DNA of 64,000 nucleotides from an uncultured Psychroserpens sp. (GCF_947500255.1 NZ_CANMRL010000006.1:124001-188000), one strand, 5' to 3'; counted from the first letter of the stretch, positions 53,987 through 63,677 are shown. Notes: generated by a model not told the origin, from the sequence alone. Made by a program: numbers and translations.

Positions 53987-55066
53987 TTATCCGTAATGCT
54001 CTCCAAATGTATCTTTCACCTTTTGAAGTACTTTTTTAATATCTTGTTCTTTAGTTTTAGGAAAGATAAGCAAAACTTCGTCTTTATCAACGATGATATA
54101 ATCTTTCAATCCGTCAACCACAACAACCTTATCTGCTTTCGTACGAATCATATTGCCTGAAGCATCTTCTGTTAATGTTTTTGCATTAACTACAGCATTC
54201 TTACTCGTATCCTTATCTAATTTATCATATAAGCTTCCCCAAGTTCCTAGATCGTTCCAATCAAAAGTTGCTGGTATAACAAACACATTTTTAGAATGTT
54301 CCATAATGGCATAATCGACCGAAATATTTTCGGCTTTACCATAATTATCTCTTACAAAATCATCTTCAAAATCGGTATTATAGACGTCATATCCAGATTC
54401 GAAAAGACTATACAGTGCAGGTTGATTATTTTTAAATGCTTCCACGACACTTTTAACACTCCACATAAAGATTCCTGCATTCCAAAGAAAGTTGCCTTGT
54501 GCAATAAACTCTTTAGCAGTTTCGTAATCAGGTTTTTCTCTAAACTGATCTACTTTTTTAATGTTGCCTTCAGATCCTTTATCATATTCGATATAACCAT
54601 AACCTGTATTTGGGAATGTTGGCTCTATACCTAAAGTCATCAATGCATTATTTTGTGAACAGAAATCAAAGGCTTCTTGTACATTTTGAGTAAAAGCTTG
54701 CTCGTCTTCAATCCAATGGTCACTTGGTGCAACTATCATAAGTGCATTCTCATTTTCTTTTTGAATTTTTAATGCAGCATATAAAATACAAGGTGCTGTA
54801 TTTCGCATTGCAGGTTCTAAAACCACTTGTCGCTTAGTAACTCCTGGCAACTGTTCGAACACCAAATCATTATATCGCTCATTTGTGAGGATAAATATAT
54901 TTTCTTTCGGAATTAATTTTGAAAGCCTATTAAAGGTTTTTTGTATCAAGGTATCCCCTGTCCCTAACATATCGTGAAATTGCTTTGGAAAACCCTGTGT
55001 ACTTACAGGCCAAAATCGCGATCCTACTCCTCCAGCCATTAATATGGCATAATAATTTTTATTCAT
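53987..55066 (-). CDS. Mannose-1-phosphate guanylyltransferase
   Basis: The product is about 359 residues of the nucleotidyltransferase fold. It makes GDP-mannose from mannose-1-phosphate and GTP for polysaccharide and glycan synthesis. Motifs are the nucleotide loop LMAGGVGSRFWPVST, the FPKQF signature, VAPSDHWI for metal and guanine contacts, and FREKPDYETA for sugar binding. It lacks the second (isomerase) domain of ManC/AlgA fusions, as is usual in this phylum. I start at ATG 55066; ATG codons at 55072 and 55075 are alternatives. It overlaps the end of the SprT-like gene by 8 bases. Confidence 0.9.
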   Translation of the reverse strand: MNKNYYAILMAGGVGSRFWPVSTQGFPKQFHDMLGTGDTLIQKTFNRLSKLIPKENIFILTNERYNDLVFEQLPGVTKRQVVLEPAMRNTAPCILYAALKIQKENENALMIVAPSDHWIEDEQAFTQNVQEAFDFCSQNNALMTLGIEPTFPNTGYGYIEYDKGSEGNIKKVDQFREKPDYETAKEFIAQGNFLWNAGIFMWSVKSVVEAFKNNQPALYSLFESGYDVYNTDFEDDFVRDNYGKAENISVDYAIMEHSKNVFVIPATFDWNDLGTWGSLYDKLDKDTSKNAVVNAKTLTEDASGNMIRTKADKVVVVDGLKDYIIVDKDEVLLIFPKTKEQDIKKVLQKVKDTFGEHYG

Positions 55067-55667
55067 TGACATCATTTAATAATTCAACCTCAGCATTGGG
55101 ATTAAACAAATACACTCTACCTGTCTTAATCTCAATACATTCAAAACGTTTTACACGCTTATGTCCTTTTTTAAATACTCTTCCATTGTACAATTTAAAA
55201 GTATTCCCAAAAGGTACTTCAAAAATATAAGTTTTATCGTTAGGTTCATCAAATTGTTTTAATGCAAAGGCTAGCTTTTCATCTGTATCGCTACTTGCTT
55301 TAGGATTTTTAAAATGTTTAGCTAATAAAGGCAACAATTCTGAAGGAAAAATTTTAGGGTTTAAAAAAGGTAACATTAAATGTTGAAATGTATGTTTCCA
55401 TTCCTTTCCGTGAGGCTTAATTAATCTACCAAAATTATTATACGCTTCAAAATGCGCAATTTCATGAATTAATGTGATTAAAAATCGATACGTATTCAGA
55501 TTTGAGTTTACAGTAATTTGATGCTTTCCGTTTGGCAAACGTTTGTAATCACCATGCCTTGTTTTACGTTCACGTTTTATTTTAACTGTGAGGTTATCAT
55601 GATCTAAAAGGTCAATAATTTTAGGAATCGCCTGTTCAGGAATGTACGATTTAAGAGTGTTTTGCAT
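55059..55667 (-). CDS. SprT-like zinc metalloprotease
   Basis: This 202-residue protein has an SprT-like domain with zinc site H68-E69-I-A-H72 (LITLIHEIAHFEAYNNFG), a third likely ligand in KPHGKEWKHTFQHL, and a C-terminal part with the sequence FKKGHKRVKRFECIEIKTGRVYLFNP. Eukaryotic relatives (Spartan) cut DNA-protein crosslinks; bacterial SprT proteins are little studied. There is no signal, so it is cytoplasmic. Its stop overlaps the guanylyltransferase start, and the large T9SS gene ends seven bases upstream of its start, so read-through from that gene is possible. Confidence 0.85.
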   Translation of the reverse strand: MQNTLKSYIPEQAIPKIIDLLDHDNLTVKIKRERKTRHGDYKRLPNGKHQITVNSNLNTYRFLITLIHEIAHFEAYNNFGRLIKPHGKEWKHTFQHLMLPFLNPKIFPSELLPLLAKHFKNPKASSDTDEKLAFALKQFDEPNDKTYIFEVPFGNTFKLYNGRVFKKGHKRVKRFECIEIKTGRVYLFNPNAEVELLNDVNE

Positions 55668-55674
55668 GAATTTC

Positions 55675-58600
55675 TTACTCCTTAATAATCAGCATTTTAG
55701 ACACCTCGTTTATATTAAGAAAATACAATCCAGCCGATGTTCCTTCAGGAATTACTAATCTGGTAACACTGCCAAATTCATTAAACTCAGTTTTAAGAAT
55801 ATTAACCTGTCGCCCTCTTATATCAAATATACTAATCACATCATTCAACGACGTATTAGTAATAAAAAACTCACTTGAGGTCACTGGATTAGGGTATATA
55901 ATTTGTTCTGCCTGAGGCTCATTAATAATAACATCACTACTAAAGTATGGTACTGCAAAATCGAAAGCATCATTACCCACTTTTTCACCAATCAATCGAC
56001 CAGGAATATCATCGGCTGGTGGATGAATGCCTCCCCAAATTCTAGATAAACTAGTTTGGTCTGATGCATCTCTATAGGTTGCCCATTGTAGTTTTATATC
56101 TACTGAAGGTCCTTGTTCAAATACTAAAAAGTCATTTTGTTTTGCAGTAAACTCTCCTAAACCTCCAGGGAAAAATGGGCTTCCAGTAATCTTAGTCAAT
56201 ACTTCAGAAGCTGCTCTAGAATACGTAGAATGCCCAGACACATAACCTGCAAAGGGTGGTGTTACAAATGTTGGTCGTTGATATGGCCACCAGTTTTCTG
56301 CAAGAATCCAATCAACACCGGCAATATCTGTAGCTTCGTCATCTATAAAATCTGGTCCCTTCCATGAGTATAGTTTTATTTTACCAACATGCTCATTATC
56401 TTCACCTCGCAATGGATCGCTAGGTCCAACCACTTCAACATAACCTTGGCGTAATGGAATTCCAGCAATATTATAATTATCTTGAGATTGATCTGAACTT
56501 TGTCCTAGTAATGCCATATTTCGAAGCGCAGAAATTGGTCTCACATAATCATACCAACCCTTGATGCTCCATGCAGAAATTGCTGAGTCGTGCATGGCGC
56601 CTCCTAAAATAAAATACGCTTTAACGTCCCATTCTAAATCATCTAACACTTCGCCTTCGCCTTCAAATTTTTTCTCTAGAAGAGGATGTTCATTCACATA
56701 ATTTAAAATGGTAAACCAATGTCCTGGAGGCGTTTCAGAATCAGGACCATCGGCCCAAAATTCGGCTAATACTCTAGCATAATCACCTCTTGGAACTAGT
56801 TGTGGTTCATAGGGTTGTCCAGTAATTGGGTTTATCGAATGACCTTCTCCAATGTCGCCTCCTTCAACAATATTATAGAAATCGGGATAATCAGCATAGT
56901 TGGTTGGAAACGTGGAAATATCAGTATTCCCAATAGCCCCAGGAGAAATATCCCAAAGGACACCATCATTAGGATCAAGATGTGAACCCCAAATTGACAC
57001 CATTGAAAAACCTAATTTATAAGCATTACTACTAGGTCCTGTTGTTGTTAAATTTAAGTAAGGTGGATCACTTGGATCATTATAGACTTTATATGAATCA
57101 CCTTCACGCTCATATACATTACTATCTTCTTCAGACATAGCAAATGGATATACATTTCCCCATTCGGGACTTAAAAACTCCACAGTAGACCCTTCAATAA
57201 GATTTCCGCTTTGATCTATAAACGTGTTCAAACTTAAAGGTTGCCATCTATTTGGATCAAACATCAACTCAGTTGTTGGAACATTTGGAGCTAATGGTTG
57301 ATTTATAGAAAAATAATATTGATTATTAAAAAAGTTTAATTCTCTAGAACCGTCACCATTTCCATAATTTATAATGGTCTCAGCAACATAATTCCCTAAA
57401 GCGGCAGCATTACCAAATTGGTAAAGTGTCGACACAGTAAAGGTCGTTTCATAACCCAACTGTTCCATAATACGATCAAACAGATTTTGTAATTCGGAAG
57501 GATTTGGAGCATTTTGAAATCGGTATGTTAATAAGCGGTACATAGCATAACTAATCGCTTTTTTTTGTGATTCTTCTATAGATTCTAACGGTGTGAATTC
57601 AAGTAATTCAGTAGTAAAATTATTAACCGTGTTACCTATAAGATAAGGTCGCGCTTCTTCATCGTAAATAGCCCAAATATCATACATGGCAACACTGGAG
57701 TGAAATAAATTACGCGCATGAATCGTTGGTCGAGCAAAATCATTTCTAATAGCTTCCAATAACACTTCATTCCATAATCGTGCAATAGATACATCTTCAG
57801 GAAGATTGTTAGCATTTAAGGTCACGACAATTTGTTGTTGTTCACTTGAGCAATTTCCATCATTCTCTCGTACACTCAGCATTCCTGTTTCATTTAAATG
57901 CCATTTTACAGTAACTGTATCTGTATTTTGTCCATCAATAATTTCACCACCCACAATAGTCCAATTAGCTGTTGACCCTGGAGCAATTGGATACGTATAT
58001 TGCTCTTCAGACAAATAACCTGATGTTGTATTTCCTGAAATTGTATTCGCACTCAAATACACACATGTTCCGTCATCTAGTGTGGCATCTGGGTTATAGT
58101 TACAAGAAAATGGATCTGTACATCCATAAATTTTTTGGCTTGGTTGGATATCTAACACTGTTAAACCTTCTCCTTCGATTACTCGAACTGTTGTATCGGC
58201 ATTAAGATTTTGAAAAGTTTCCTCGAGACCAGAAGGCCATTTAATTTCAAGTTCCAAAATCTCAGTTTCTTCAGCTAAACCAAAATGAACCGCTTGCAAG
58301 CTCTGAGATAAAAAACCAACTCCAGTATAATATCTACTATAAATACCTGAACTTGTCGTAAGCTTTAGTGTTGTTCCTATAGCATCACGATTAGAAACCG
58401 TTCCTTGCAGCATAACCTTAAACCAATGTAAGGTGTTTTCTTCATCAAAATTCAACAGTTTATTCTCATATAGTATAGACTGTTGGTCAGCATTGGTTAC
58501 ATATATATCCAGATCACCATCGTTATCATAATCAAAATCAACAGCTTCGACGCTAACAGTAGCAGCATTAAAGTTGACATTATCAGAAGCATCTTCAAAA

Positions 58601-59712
58601 CCAGAAATACCTTCTGATGCTAAGTTCATATAATATACATTAACTTCTGTTGTACGATCTTCGAACTCATAGCCATTAACAATAACAAGGTCTTCGTCAC
58701 CATCTAAGTCAAAGTCTGCAAAACGAGTTCCCCAAGCCCAACCAGTACCTGTAATATTATTAGCAGCAGTAACATCTGTGAAATTATTTGAACCGTCATT
58801 TTCTAATAAGGTGTTTTCATCTATTCCAGTAATAAAAATATCAAATGCGCCATCGAGGTTAAAATCTCCAAATGTAACACCCATGTCATCAATCATGTTA
58901 TTTACACCATAACTTTCAGCATCTTCAACAAACGATGTTCCGTTTTGATTCATGAACAAACTATTAGGCTCATTAAAATCGTTGGTGACATATAAGTCCA
59001 TCCAGCCATCTTTATCAATATCAAAAGGCACTGCAGTATAGCTAGCATACACTCCATTATCTTCCATATTTGTTGCGACAGTCACATTAGTAAATGTTCC
59101 GTTTCCATTATTACGATATAAAGAATTCGTACCACAAGCATCCCAATCGTTTACATAAATGTCTAAAAAGCCATCGTTATCATAATCAAACCAAGTTGCT
59201 CCAGTATGTCTGCACTCGCTAATCGCCTCAAGCCCTGCGCCTTCAGTCACGTCGGTAAAATCTCCCTCTTGATTAATGATTAGTTGTAATCGTTCAGAAT
59301 GCGTTAACAATAAATCAGGATATCCATCATTATTATAATCACCCCATGAGGCACCATGTTTAAATCCCTTTAGACCAAAAAACTCCTCAACATCTTCATC
59401 TAAGGATAGTAAATTGCTCAAACCAGCTTGACCAGTCACATCAGTAAATGTGCCGTCATTATTATTTCTAAATAGTTTGCTTATCGTAGTATCGTCACCC
59501 AAAATATCTTTTGTCAAGGTTACGACATAGATATCAAGATCGAGATCATTATCATAATCGGCAACGGCTACACCATTGTTATTGGCTAGACTTCCTAAGC
59601 CAGAAATTACTTGAGTTTCTTCAAACTGCTGAGCAGTAAGGGTTATTGATAGTAATAGAACTACAAAATTTAAGCAATTTCTAAGTAGTGAAAAGAGTAT
59701 TGTTTGGTTCAC
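55675..59712 (-). CDS. T9SS protein: FG-GAP/UnbV repeats fused to vanadium-haloperoxidase-like domain
   Basis: A 1345-residue secreted protein. After a signal (about 1-28), residues ~30-440 carry FG-GAP/VCBS repeats with calcium-type loops (DYDNDLDLDIYV, DYNNDGYPDLLL). An ASPIC/UnbV domain follows (~455-525), then a short CTDPFSCNYNPDA repeat and an Ig-like stretch. Residues ~640-1250 form a PAP2/vanadium-haloperoxidase-like domain with the full phosphate/vanadate site: K1051-x6-R1058-P, S-G-H1161 and S-R1224-x5-H1230. A T9SS tail ends the protein. It may be a haloperoxidase or acid phosphatase; which one cannot be told by motif. Surface location is inferred from the T9SS tail. Confidence 0.85.
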   Translation of the reverse strand: MNQTILFSLLRNCLNFVVLLLSITLTAQQFEETQVISGLGSLANNNGVAVADYDNDLDLDIYVVTLTKDILGDDTTISKLFRNNNDGTFTDVTGQAGLSNLLSLDEDVEEFFGLKGFKHGASWGDYNNDGYPDLLLTHSERLQLIINQEGDFTDVTEGAGLEAISECRHTGATWFDYDNDGFLDIYVNDWDACGTNSLYRNNGNGTFTNVTVATNMEDNGVYASYTAVPFDIDKDGWMDLYVTNDFNEPNSLFMNQNGTSFVEDAESYGVNNMIDDMGVTFGDFNLDGAFDIFITGIDENTLLENDGSNNFTDVTAANNITGTGWAWGTRFADFDLDGDEDLVIVNGYEFEDRTTEVNVYYMNLASEGISGFEDASDNVNFNAATVSVEAVDFDYDNDGDLDIYVTNADQQSILYENKLLNFDEENTLHWFKVMLQGTVSNRDAIGTTLKLTTSSGIYSRYYTGVGFLSQSLQAVHFGLAEETEILELEIKWPSGLEETFQNLNADTTVRVIEGEGLTVLDIQPSQKIYGCTDPFSCNYNPDATLDDGTCVYLSANTISGNTTSGYLSEEQYTYPIAPGSTANWTIVGGEIIDGQNTDTVTVKWHLNETGMLSVRENDGNCSSEQQQIVVTLNANNLPEDVSIARLWNEVLLEAIRNDFARPTIHARNLFHSSVAMYDIWAIYDEEARPYLIGNTVNNFTTELLEFTPLESIEESQKKAISYAMYRLLTYRFQNAPNPSELQNLFDRIMEQLGYETTFTVSTLYQFGNAAALGNYVAETIINYGNGDGSRELNFFNNQYYFSINQPLAPNVPTTELMFDPNRWQPLSLNTFIDQSGNLIEGSTVEFLSPEWGNVYPFAMSEEDSNVYEREGDSYKVYNDPSDPPYLNLTTTGPSSNAYKLGFSMVSIWGSHLDPNDGVLWDISPGAIGNTDISTFPTNYADYPDFYNIVEGGDIGEGHSINPITGQPYEPQLVPRGDYARVLAEFWADGPDSETPPGHWFTILNYVNEHPLLEKKFEGEGEVLDDLEWDVKAYFILGGAMHDSAISAWSIKGWYDYVRPISALRNMALLGQSSDQSQDNYNIAGIPLRQGYVEVVGPSDPLRGEDNEHVGKIKLYSWKGPDFIDDEATDIAGVDWILAENWWPYQRPTFVTPPFAGYVSGHSTYSRAASEVLTKITGSPFFPGGLGEFTAKQNDFLVFEQGPSVDIKLQWATYRDASDQTSLSRIWGGIHPPADDIPGRLIGEKVGNDAFDFAVPYFSSDVIINEPQAEQIIYPNPVTSSEFFITNTSLNDVISIFDIRGRQVNILKTEFNEFGSVTRLVIPEGTSAGLYFLNINEVSKMLIIKE

Positions 59713-59840
59713 GTGTTGGATTTTTTATAAATATAAGAATTCGTAAAAATATACGTAAAGCTACGTATGAATTTTATATATAAAACAACTCACTTCTTTA
59801 AAATCCGAATGTAGATCTGAAAATTTTCGGATTTTACAGC

Positions 59841-60749
59841 TCAACTAAAAATTTCCAACAGTGCAGGCTCAAGATGGTGATACTCAAATAAAAAACCAGC
59901 ATCTTCAATTTTAGACGCACTTACACGCTGACTTTCAAATAATAATGTATGCATTTCGCCTAAGACCAATTTCATAGCAAATTTTGGAATATTTGGTAAC
60001 ACTAAGGGTTTATGCAGAACCTTAGCAACGGCTTTTGTTAATTCTGTGTTTGACACAGGGTTTGGTGAAACACCATTGTAGACGCCTTCCAAATTATTAG
60101 TTACAGCAAATACAAATAATCGCGCCAAATCCTCTAAATGAATCCATGACTGCCATTGCTCGCCATTACCAAAAGCCGCTCCAGCTCCAAAACGAACTGG
60201 CTTTGCAATTTCTGGTAAGGCTCCTCCTTTTTTAGAGAGTACTAAACCTATTCTGATCTTAGCCACTTTGATATTTAAGGTTGAAAACTCGTCAACTGCG
60301 TCTTCCCACTGGTCTACGACTTCGCCTAAAAATGAGCTCGACTTTTCCTTTTCATCTTCTTCGTAATAATTGATTAAAGAATCTGGGTAAATCCCAATCG
60401 CACTTGCAGACACTATTTGTTTAATAGGAAAATCATGTGTCTCAATAGTCGCTTTAAGTAATCGTGCCGTTTGAGTTCTGCTTGAGATGATTTCTTTTTT
60501 GTAGCTATCAGTCCAACGTTTTGAAATCGTAGCACCAACTAAATTAATGATAGCTTCTACGCCTTCAAAGCAACGTTCATCAATTTCATTGTTACTAGGA
60601 TTCCAATAAAACCCTTTATAATTCTCTTGAGTACTAAGTTTCTTTTTTGATGTGGTCAAATAGTGTACATCAAAATTCTGGTCATGACATACTTTGACAA
60701 TTTCTTGACCAATTAAACCTGTAGCACCTGTAATTAATATCTTTAGCAT
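59841..60749 (-). CDS. TIGR01777 family SDR-like protein, copy 2
   Basis: The 302-residue product is a second TIGR01777/DUF1731 protein. The NAD(P) loop is ITGATGLIGQEIVKVC, the middle has VSASAIGIYPD in the active-site position, and the C-terminus has LPNIPKFAMKLVLGEMHTLLFESQRVSASKIEDAGF. That C-terminal pattern is the classical YfcH form, closer to the E. coli-type proteins than copy 1 at 25417. Substrate unknown. It is followed upstream on the same strand by mnmD after 54 bases; joint transcription is possible. Confidence 0.87.
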   Translation of the reverse strand: MLKILITGATGLIGQEIVKVCHDQNFDVHYLTTSKKKLSTQENYKGFYWNPSNNEIDERCFEGVEAIINLVGATISKRWTDSYKKEIISSRTQTARLLKATIETHDFPIKQIVSASAIGIYPDSLINYYEEDEKEKSSSFLGEVVDQWEDAVDEFSTLNIKVAKIRIGLVLSKKGGALPEIAKPVRFGAGAAFGNGEQWQSWIHLEDLARLFVFAVTNNLEGVYNGVSPNPVSNTELTKAVAKVLHKPLVLPNIPKFAMKLVLGEMHTLLFESQRVSASKIEDAGFLFEYHHLEPALLEIFS

Positions 60750-60803
60750 AGCACTACAAATTTACTGAAATCACAACCCAAGCTAGAGCGTTTTAATAAG
60801 GGT

Positions 60804-61481
60804 TTAACGTTTTACTGCTCGAATCATGTGTCGTTTACCTGGTGGCCCTTGAAGTCGTTCTACTTCAAAACCTAAAGATTGCATAGTACGACGTACATGA
60901 CCTATAGAAGCATAGGTCGTCAAAACACCATTTGGTTTTAGAGCTTTATACATGATTTTGAATATAGATTCTGTCCAAAGTTCGGGTTGTACACGAGCAC
61001 CAAAGGCATCAAAATAGATAATATCATAGGCATTCTCCTCGGAAATATCTTTAAACATTTTTTGCTGTTTAGTGAGCTTAAATAATTCTGAAATTTGATA
61101 TTCACTTTCCCAAGAACACTGGTGGAGCGCATTGAAGTTATTGTCATCTATACGCAATTCTGAAACATAATTGAGCTGCTTCAATTCTTCTGAACTTATC
61201 GGATACCCCTCAACTCCAACATAATTAATATGCTGGTTCAATTCTTTACCTTTCAAAAAAGTTAATAATGCATTAAGACCAGTCCCAAAGCCAATTTCTA
61301 AAATGGAGATATCCTTAGTTGACACAGGTTCATTTTCCGAATAGAAAAAAAGCAAACCTTGTTCTATATAGACATGATTTGCTTCTTGTATGGCACCATG
61401 AACAGAATGGTATTGCTCATTCCAATCTTCTATTTGAATGGTTGTAGAGCCATCTGCTGTAGTAATTATTTTGCGTTGCAA
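60804..61481 (-). CDS. mnmD: tRNA 5-(aminomethyl)-2-thiouridine methyltransferase
   Basis: This 225-residue methyltransferase corresponds to the MnmD half of E. coli MnmC. It uses SAM to methylate the aminomethyl group at wobble uridine 34 of certain tRNAs. The SAM motif is ILEIGFGTGLNALLTFL. The family signature follows as YHSVHGAIQEANHVYIEQGL near the start and DIIYFDAFGARVQPELW in the middle. The C-terminal LQGPPGKRHMIRA matches too. The oxidoreductase half (MnmC1) is absent, which is normal for stand-alone MnmD. Length is as expected. Confidence 0.9.
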   Translation of the reverse strand: MQRKIITTADGSTTIQIEDWNEQYHSVHGAIQEANHVYIEQGLLFFYSENEPVSTKDISILEIGFGTGLNALLTFLKGKELNQHINYVGVEGYPISSEELKQLNYVSELRIDDNNFNALHQCSWESEYQISELFKLTKQQKMFKDISEENAYDIIYFDAFGARVQPELWTESIFKIMYKALKPNGVLTTYASIGHVRRTMQSLGFEVERLQGPPGKRHMIRAVKR

Positions 61482-61487
61482 ACTATT

Positions 61488-61934
61488 TTATTTAATCAGT
61501 AATTTCTGAATCTTAGGTATAGGACCAGTACATTCGGTTTTATGACACGATAAACACATATTAATTGAATTATTGTAGCGATCTTTAACTGATAGCAATG
61601 AACTATCTATAAAAACCTCGCGTTGTGCATCAATAAATTTACCGGAAAAATGTTGAAAGGTTTCGTTACGAAGCTTAGTCTCAGACAGCTGAGCCGAATG
61701 TATTCTTAAGAATTCCTCAGGAAACTCATCAGACACTTCATTTCCTGCTTCGATATCTGTTTTAAGCTGCATGTTGTATGCATACATACCTTTCATGAGC
61801 GTTGACATTTCCGAAGCCTGATAAACATCATACGTTTTTGTGCCATCAGTAATGACCACTTTCTTTTCAACCTTTTCCTTCGAATTACAGCTAAGCAATA
61901 AGAGTACAAAGACACACGAAAAATAAGCTTTCAT
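61488..61934 (-). CDS. Lipoprotein with c-type haem motif
   Basis: A 148-residue lipoprotein (lipobox LLSC, C16) with a single CxxCH motif near the end: MCLSCHKTECTGP. The region before it is helical (RIHSAQLSETKLRNETFQHF). A covalently bound haem is expected if the cytochrome c maturation system is present. The methionine or histidine that would be the sixth ligand cannot be chosen by eye. It overlaps the DUF4920 gene by one base (TAATG), so both are made together and may work in one redox or metal process at the outer membrane or in the periplasm. Confidence 0.7.
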   Translation of the reverse strand: MKAYFSCVFVLLLLSCNSKEKVEKKVVITDGTKTYDVYQASEMSTLMKGMYAYNMQLKTDIEAGNEVSDEFPEEFLRIHSAQLSETKLRNETFQHFSGKFIDAQREVFIDSSLLSVKDRYNNSINMCLSCHKTECTGPIPKIQKLLIK

Positions 61935-62449
61935 TACTCTTCTTTTAGCAGGACACCATCAGCTAAAAATGACAATGTTTTTTTAGGCTCTGTGATCTTA
62001 GCGATTTCCTCTGGAGTAGCACCTCCATCTTCGGCATAGTGACGTTGCTCATCAACAGGAACTTCATTTACAAATGCTTTACCATTAATAATAACTTCTT
62101 TTCCTGAAATATCTTTCGGCATAAAAAAACCGTAATCTTTAAATTTAACCATAACCTGCTCTCCATCTGGCAAGTCTAGTTTCATCCAGCATCCTTTAGC
62201 TTGGCACACTTCATCAACCTTAGCCGTCATTTTTGCATCAACTGTATCACCTACTGTCATCTTTGCATAATGTACAGCCATTCGATCTGCTGAAAGTGCA
62301 TCAGATGCTGAAATTTCTTTTCCAAAAGACGCATAAGCGATGTCTTGAGTTTCAGTTTTTACTTCTGCAACATCTTCAGTTTTTTTTGCTTCTTCTTTAC
62401 ATGATACTAATACTGAAAGGATTAATACTAGTGATAAAATATGTTTCAT
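61934..62449 (-). CDS. DUF4920 lipoprotein
   Basis: The 171-residue lipoprotein has signal MKHILSLVLILSVLVSC (lipobox LVSC) and an acidic, lysine-rich linker. The rest matches DUF4920: FGKEISASDALSADRM, then VDEVCQAKGCWMKLDLPDGEQVMVKFKDYGFFMPKDISGKEVIINGKAF. The CQAKGCWM pair of cysteines is the family hallmark and may bind metal or form a disulfide. It has an OB-fold-like pattern of strands. Function is unknown. It is the first gene of the two-gene unit with the haem-motif lipoprotein. Confidence 0.82.
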   Translation of the reverse strand: MKHILSLVLILSVLVSCKEEAKKTEDVAEVKTETQDIAYASFGKEISASDALSADRMAVHYAKMTVGDTVDAKMTAKVDEVCQAKGCWMKLDLPDGEQVMVKFKDYGFFMPKDISGKEVIINGKAFVNEVPVDEQRHYAEDGGATPEEIAKITEPKKTLSFLADGVLLKEE

Positions 62450-62537
62450 TTTTATTGTGATTTATGTTAGATTTTAAGGCATTAAATATACGAATATTTT
62501 GTGAAAATATTATGTTTTTTAACCCGTGATAAATGTC

Positions 62538-62545
62538 TATTTTTG
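62538..62545 (+). promoter_or_regulatory. Candidate -7 box of ilvE
   Basis: TATTTTTG, an exact TAnnTTTG box 21 bases before the ATG at 62567. No TTG at -33 spacing is evident. Its position supports the start at 62567 rather than a longer frame from 62501. Confidence 0.45.
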
Positions 62546-62566
62546 CAAAACATAAAACAACCAAAA

Positions 62567-63640
62567 ATGTCAAATATACATACTAGTAATTTACACGTAG
62601 AGAAAGCAGCATCTTCAAAACTGAAAGACGTTAATTTTGAAAATCTAGCCTTCGGAAAAACCTTTACAGATCACATGTTTATGTGTGATTTTGTCGATGG
62701 TGAATGGCAGCAACCTAAGATTGTTCCTTATGGACCAATGCCTATGGAACCCTCTGCTCGTGTATTTCATTATGGACAAGCGGTTTTTGAAGGAATGAAA
62801 GCCTATAAAGATGAACATGGTGATGTGTTTTTATTTAGACCTGAAGAGAACTTCGAGCGTATCAATAAATCATGTGCACGTTTGGCCATGCCAGAATTCC
62901 CAAGAGAATTTTTCTTTGAAGGATTGGAAACTCTTGTGAATCTTGATAAAGATTGGATACAATCTGGTGTTGGTAACTCATTATATGTTAGACCATTTGC
63001 TATTGCGATAGAGCCTGTTATTGCTGCTGCGCCATCACAAAGCTATCGTTTTATGATTATTTGTTCTCCAGTATCTCCTTATTATAAAGGAAAAGTAAGA
63101 GTTTTAATTGCTGAGCATTTTAGTCGATCTGCCGATGGTGGTGTTGGTTATGCGAAAGCAGCCGGAAACTATGCGGCACAATTCTATCCGACGCAATTAG
63201 CTCAGGAAAAAGGATATCAGCAAATTATCTGGACCGATTCTAATACACATACGCTATTGGAAGAAGCAGGTACGATGAATGTGTTTTTTAGAATTAATGA
63301 TACTCTCATAACTGCACCTACTAGTGATCGAATTTTAGATGGTGTGACTAGAAAAAGTGTGATCCAGTTAGCGCAAGACAATGGTATTGATGTAGAAGTA
63401 AGACCTATTAAAGTTCATGAAATTGTTGAAGCCTCAGAAAATGGTACTTTAAAGGAAATATTTGGTGCAGGAACGGCTGCTGTGATCAGTGAAATCTCTG
63501 CTTTTGAATATAGAGATAAAGTTCATGAAATTGCCGATCTTGGTCAAAATGGTTACGCGGCACAATTAAAACAAAAGATGTTGCACATACAGCATAATTT
63601 ATCTGAAGATAAACACAACTGGAGATATCCAGTTAAATAA
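62567..63640 (+). CDS. ilvE: Branched-chain amino-acid aminotransferase
   Basis: The product is about 357 residues, a fold-type IV PLP aminotransferase that makes or breaks down leucine, isoleucine and valine with glutamate/2-oxoglutarate. Markers are FHYGQAVFEGMKAYKDE, FLFRPEENFERIN, RPFAIAIEPVI, the PLP lysine in VGYAKAAGNYAAQ and IWTDSNTHTLLEEAGTMNVFF. These fit the long BCAT class II type. The frame is open from 62501, but the -7 box inside that stretch and the family N-terminus favour ATG 62567. It stands alone between the DUF4920 gene and a terminator. Confidence 0.94.
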   Translation: MSNIHTSNLHVEKAASSKLKDVNFENLAFGKTFTDHMFMCDFVDGEWQQPKIVPYGPMPMEPSARVFHYGQAVFEGMKAYKDEHGDVFLFRPEENFERINKSCARLAMPEFPREFFFEGLETLVNLDKDWIQSGVGNSLYVRPFAIAIEPVIAAAPSQSYRFMIICSPVSPYYKGKVRVLIAEHFSRSADGGVGYAKAAGNYAAQFYPTQLAQEKGYQQIIWTDSNTHTLLEEAGTMNVFFRINDTLITAPTSDRILDGVTRKSVIQLAQDNGIDVEVRPIKVHEIVEASENGTLKEIFGAGTAAVISEISAFEYRDKVHEIADLGQNGYAAQLKQKMLHIQHNLSEDKHNWRYPVK

Positions 63641-63647
63641 TAAGCAT

Positions 63648-63677
63648 AAAAAAAAGAGCCGATTGGCTCTTTTTTTT
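63648..63677. terminator. Bidirectional intrinsic terminator
   Basis: AGAGCC/GGCTCT stem with loop GATT, preceded by A8 and followed by T-run. It serves ilvE and the convergent MazG-like gene, overlapping the latter's stop by one base. Confidence 0.85.

Noticed and set aside
53428-54039. A 203-codon plus-strand ORF opposite DUF389
   Set aside because: It is the reverse complement of a clear membrane-protein gene; composition is that of an antisense shadow.
62501-62566. Longer N-terminus for ilvE
   Set aside because: A consensus -7 box lies inside it and the residues do not match aminotransferase N-termini.
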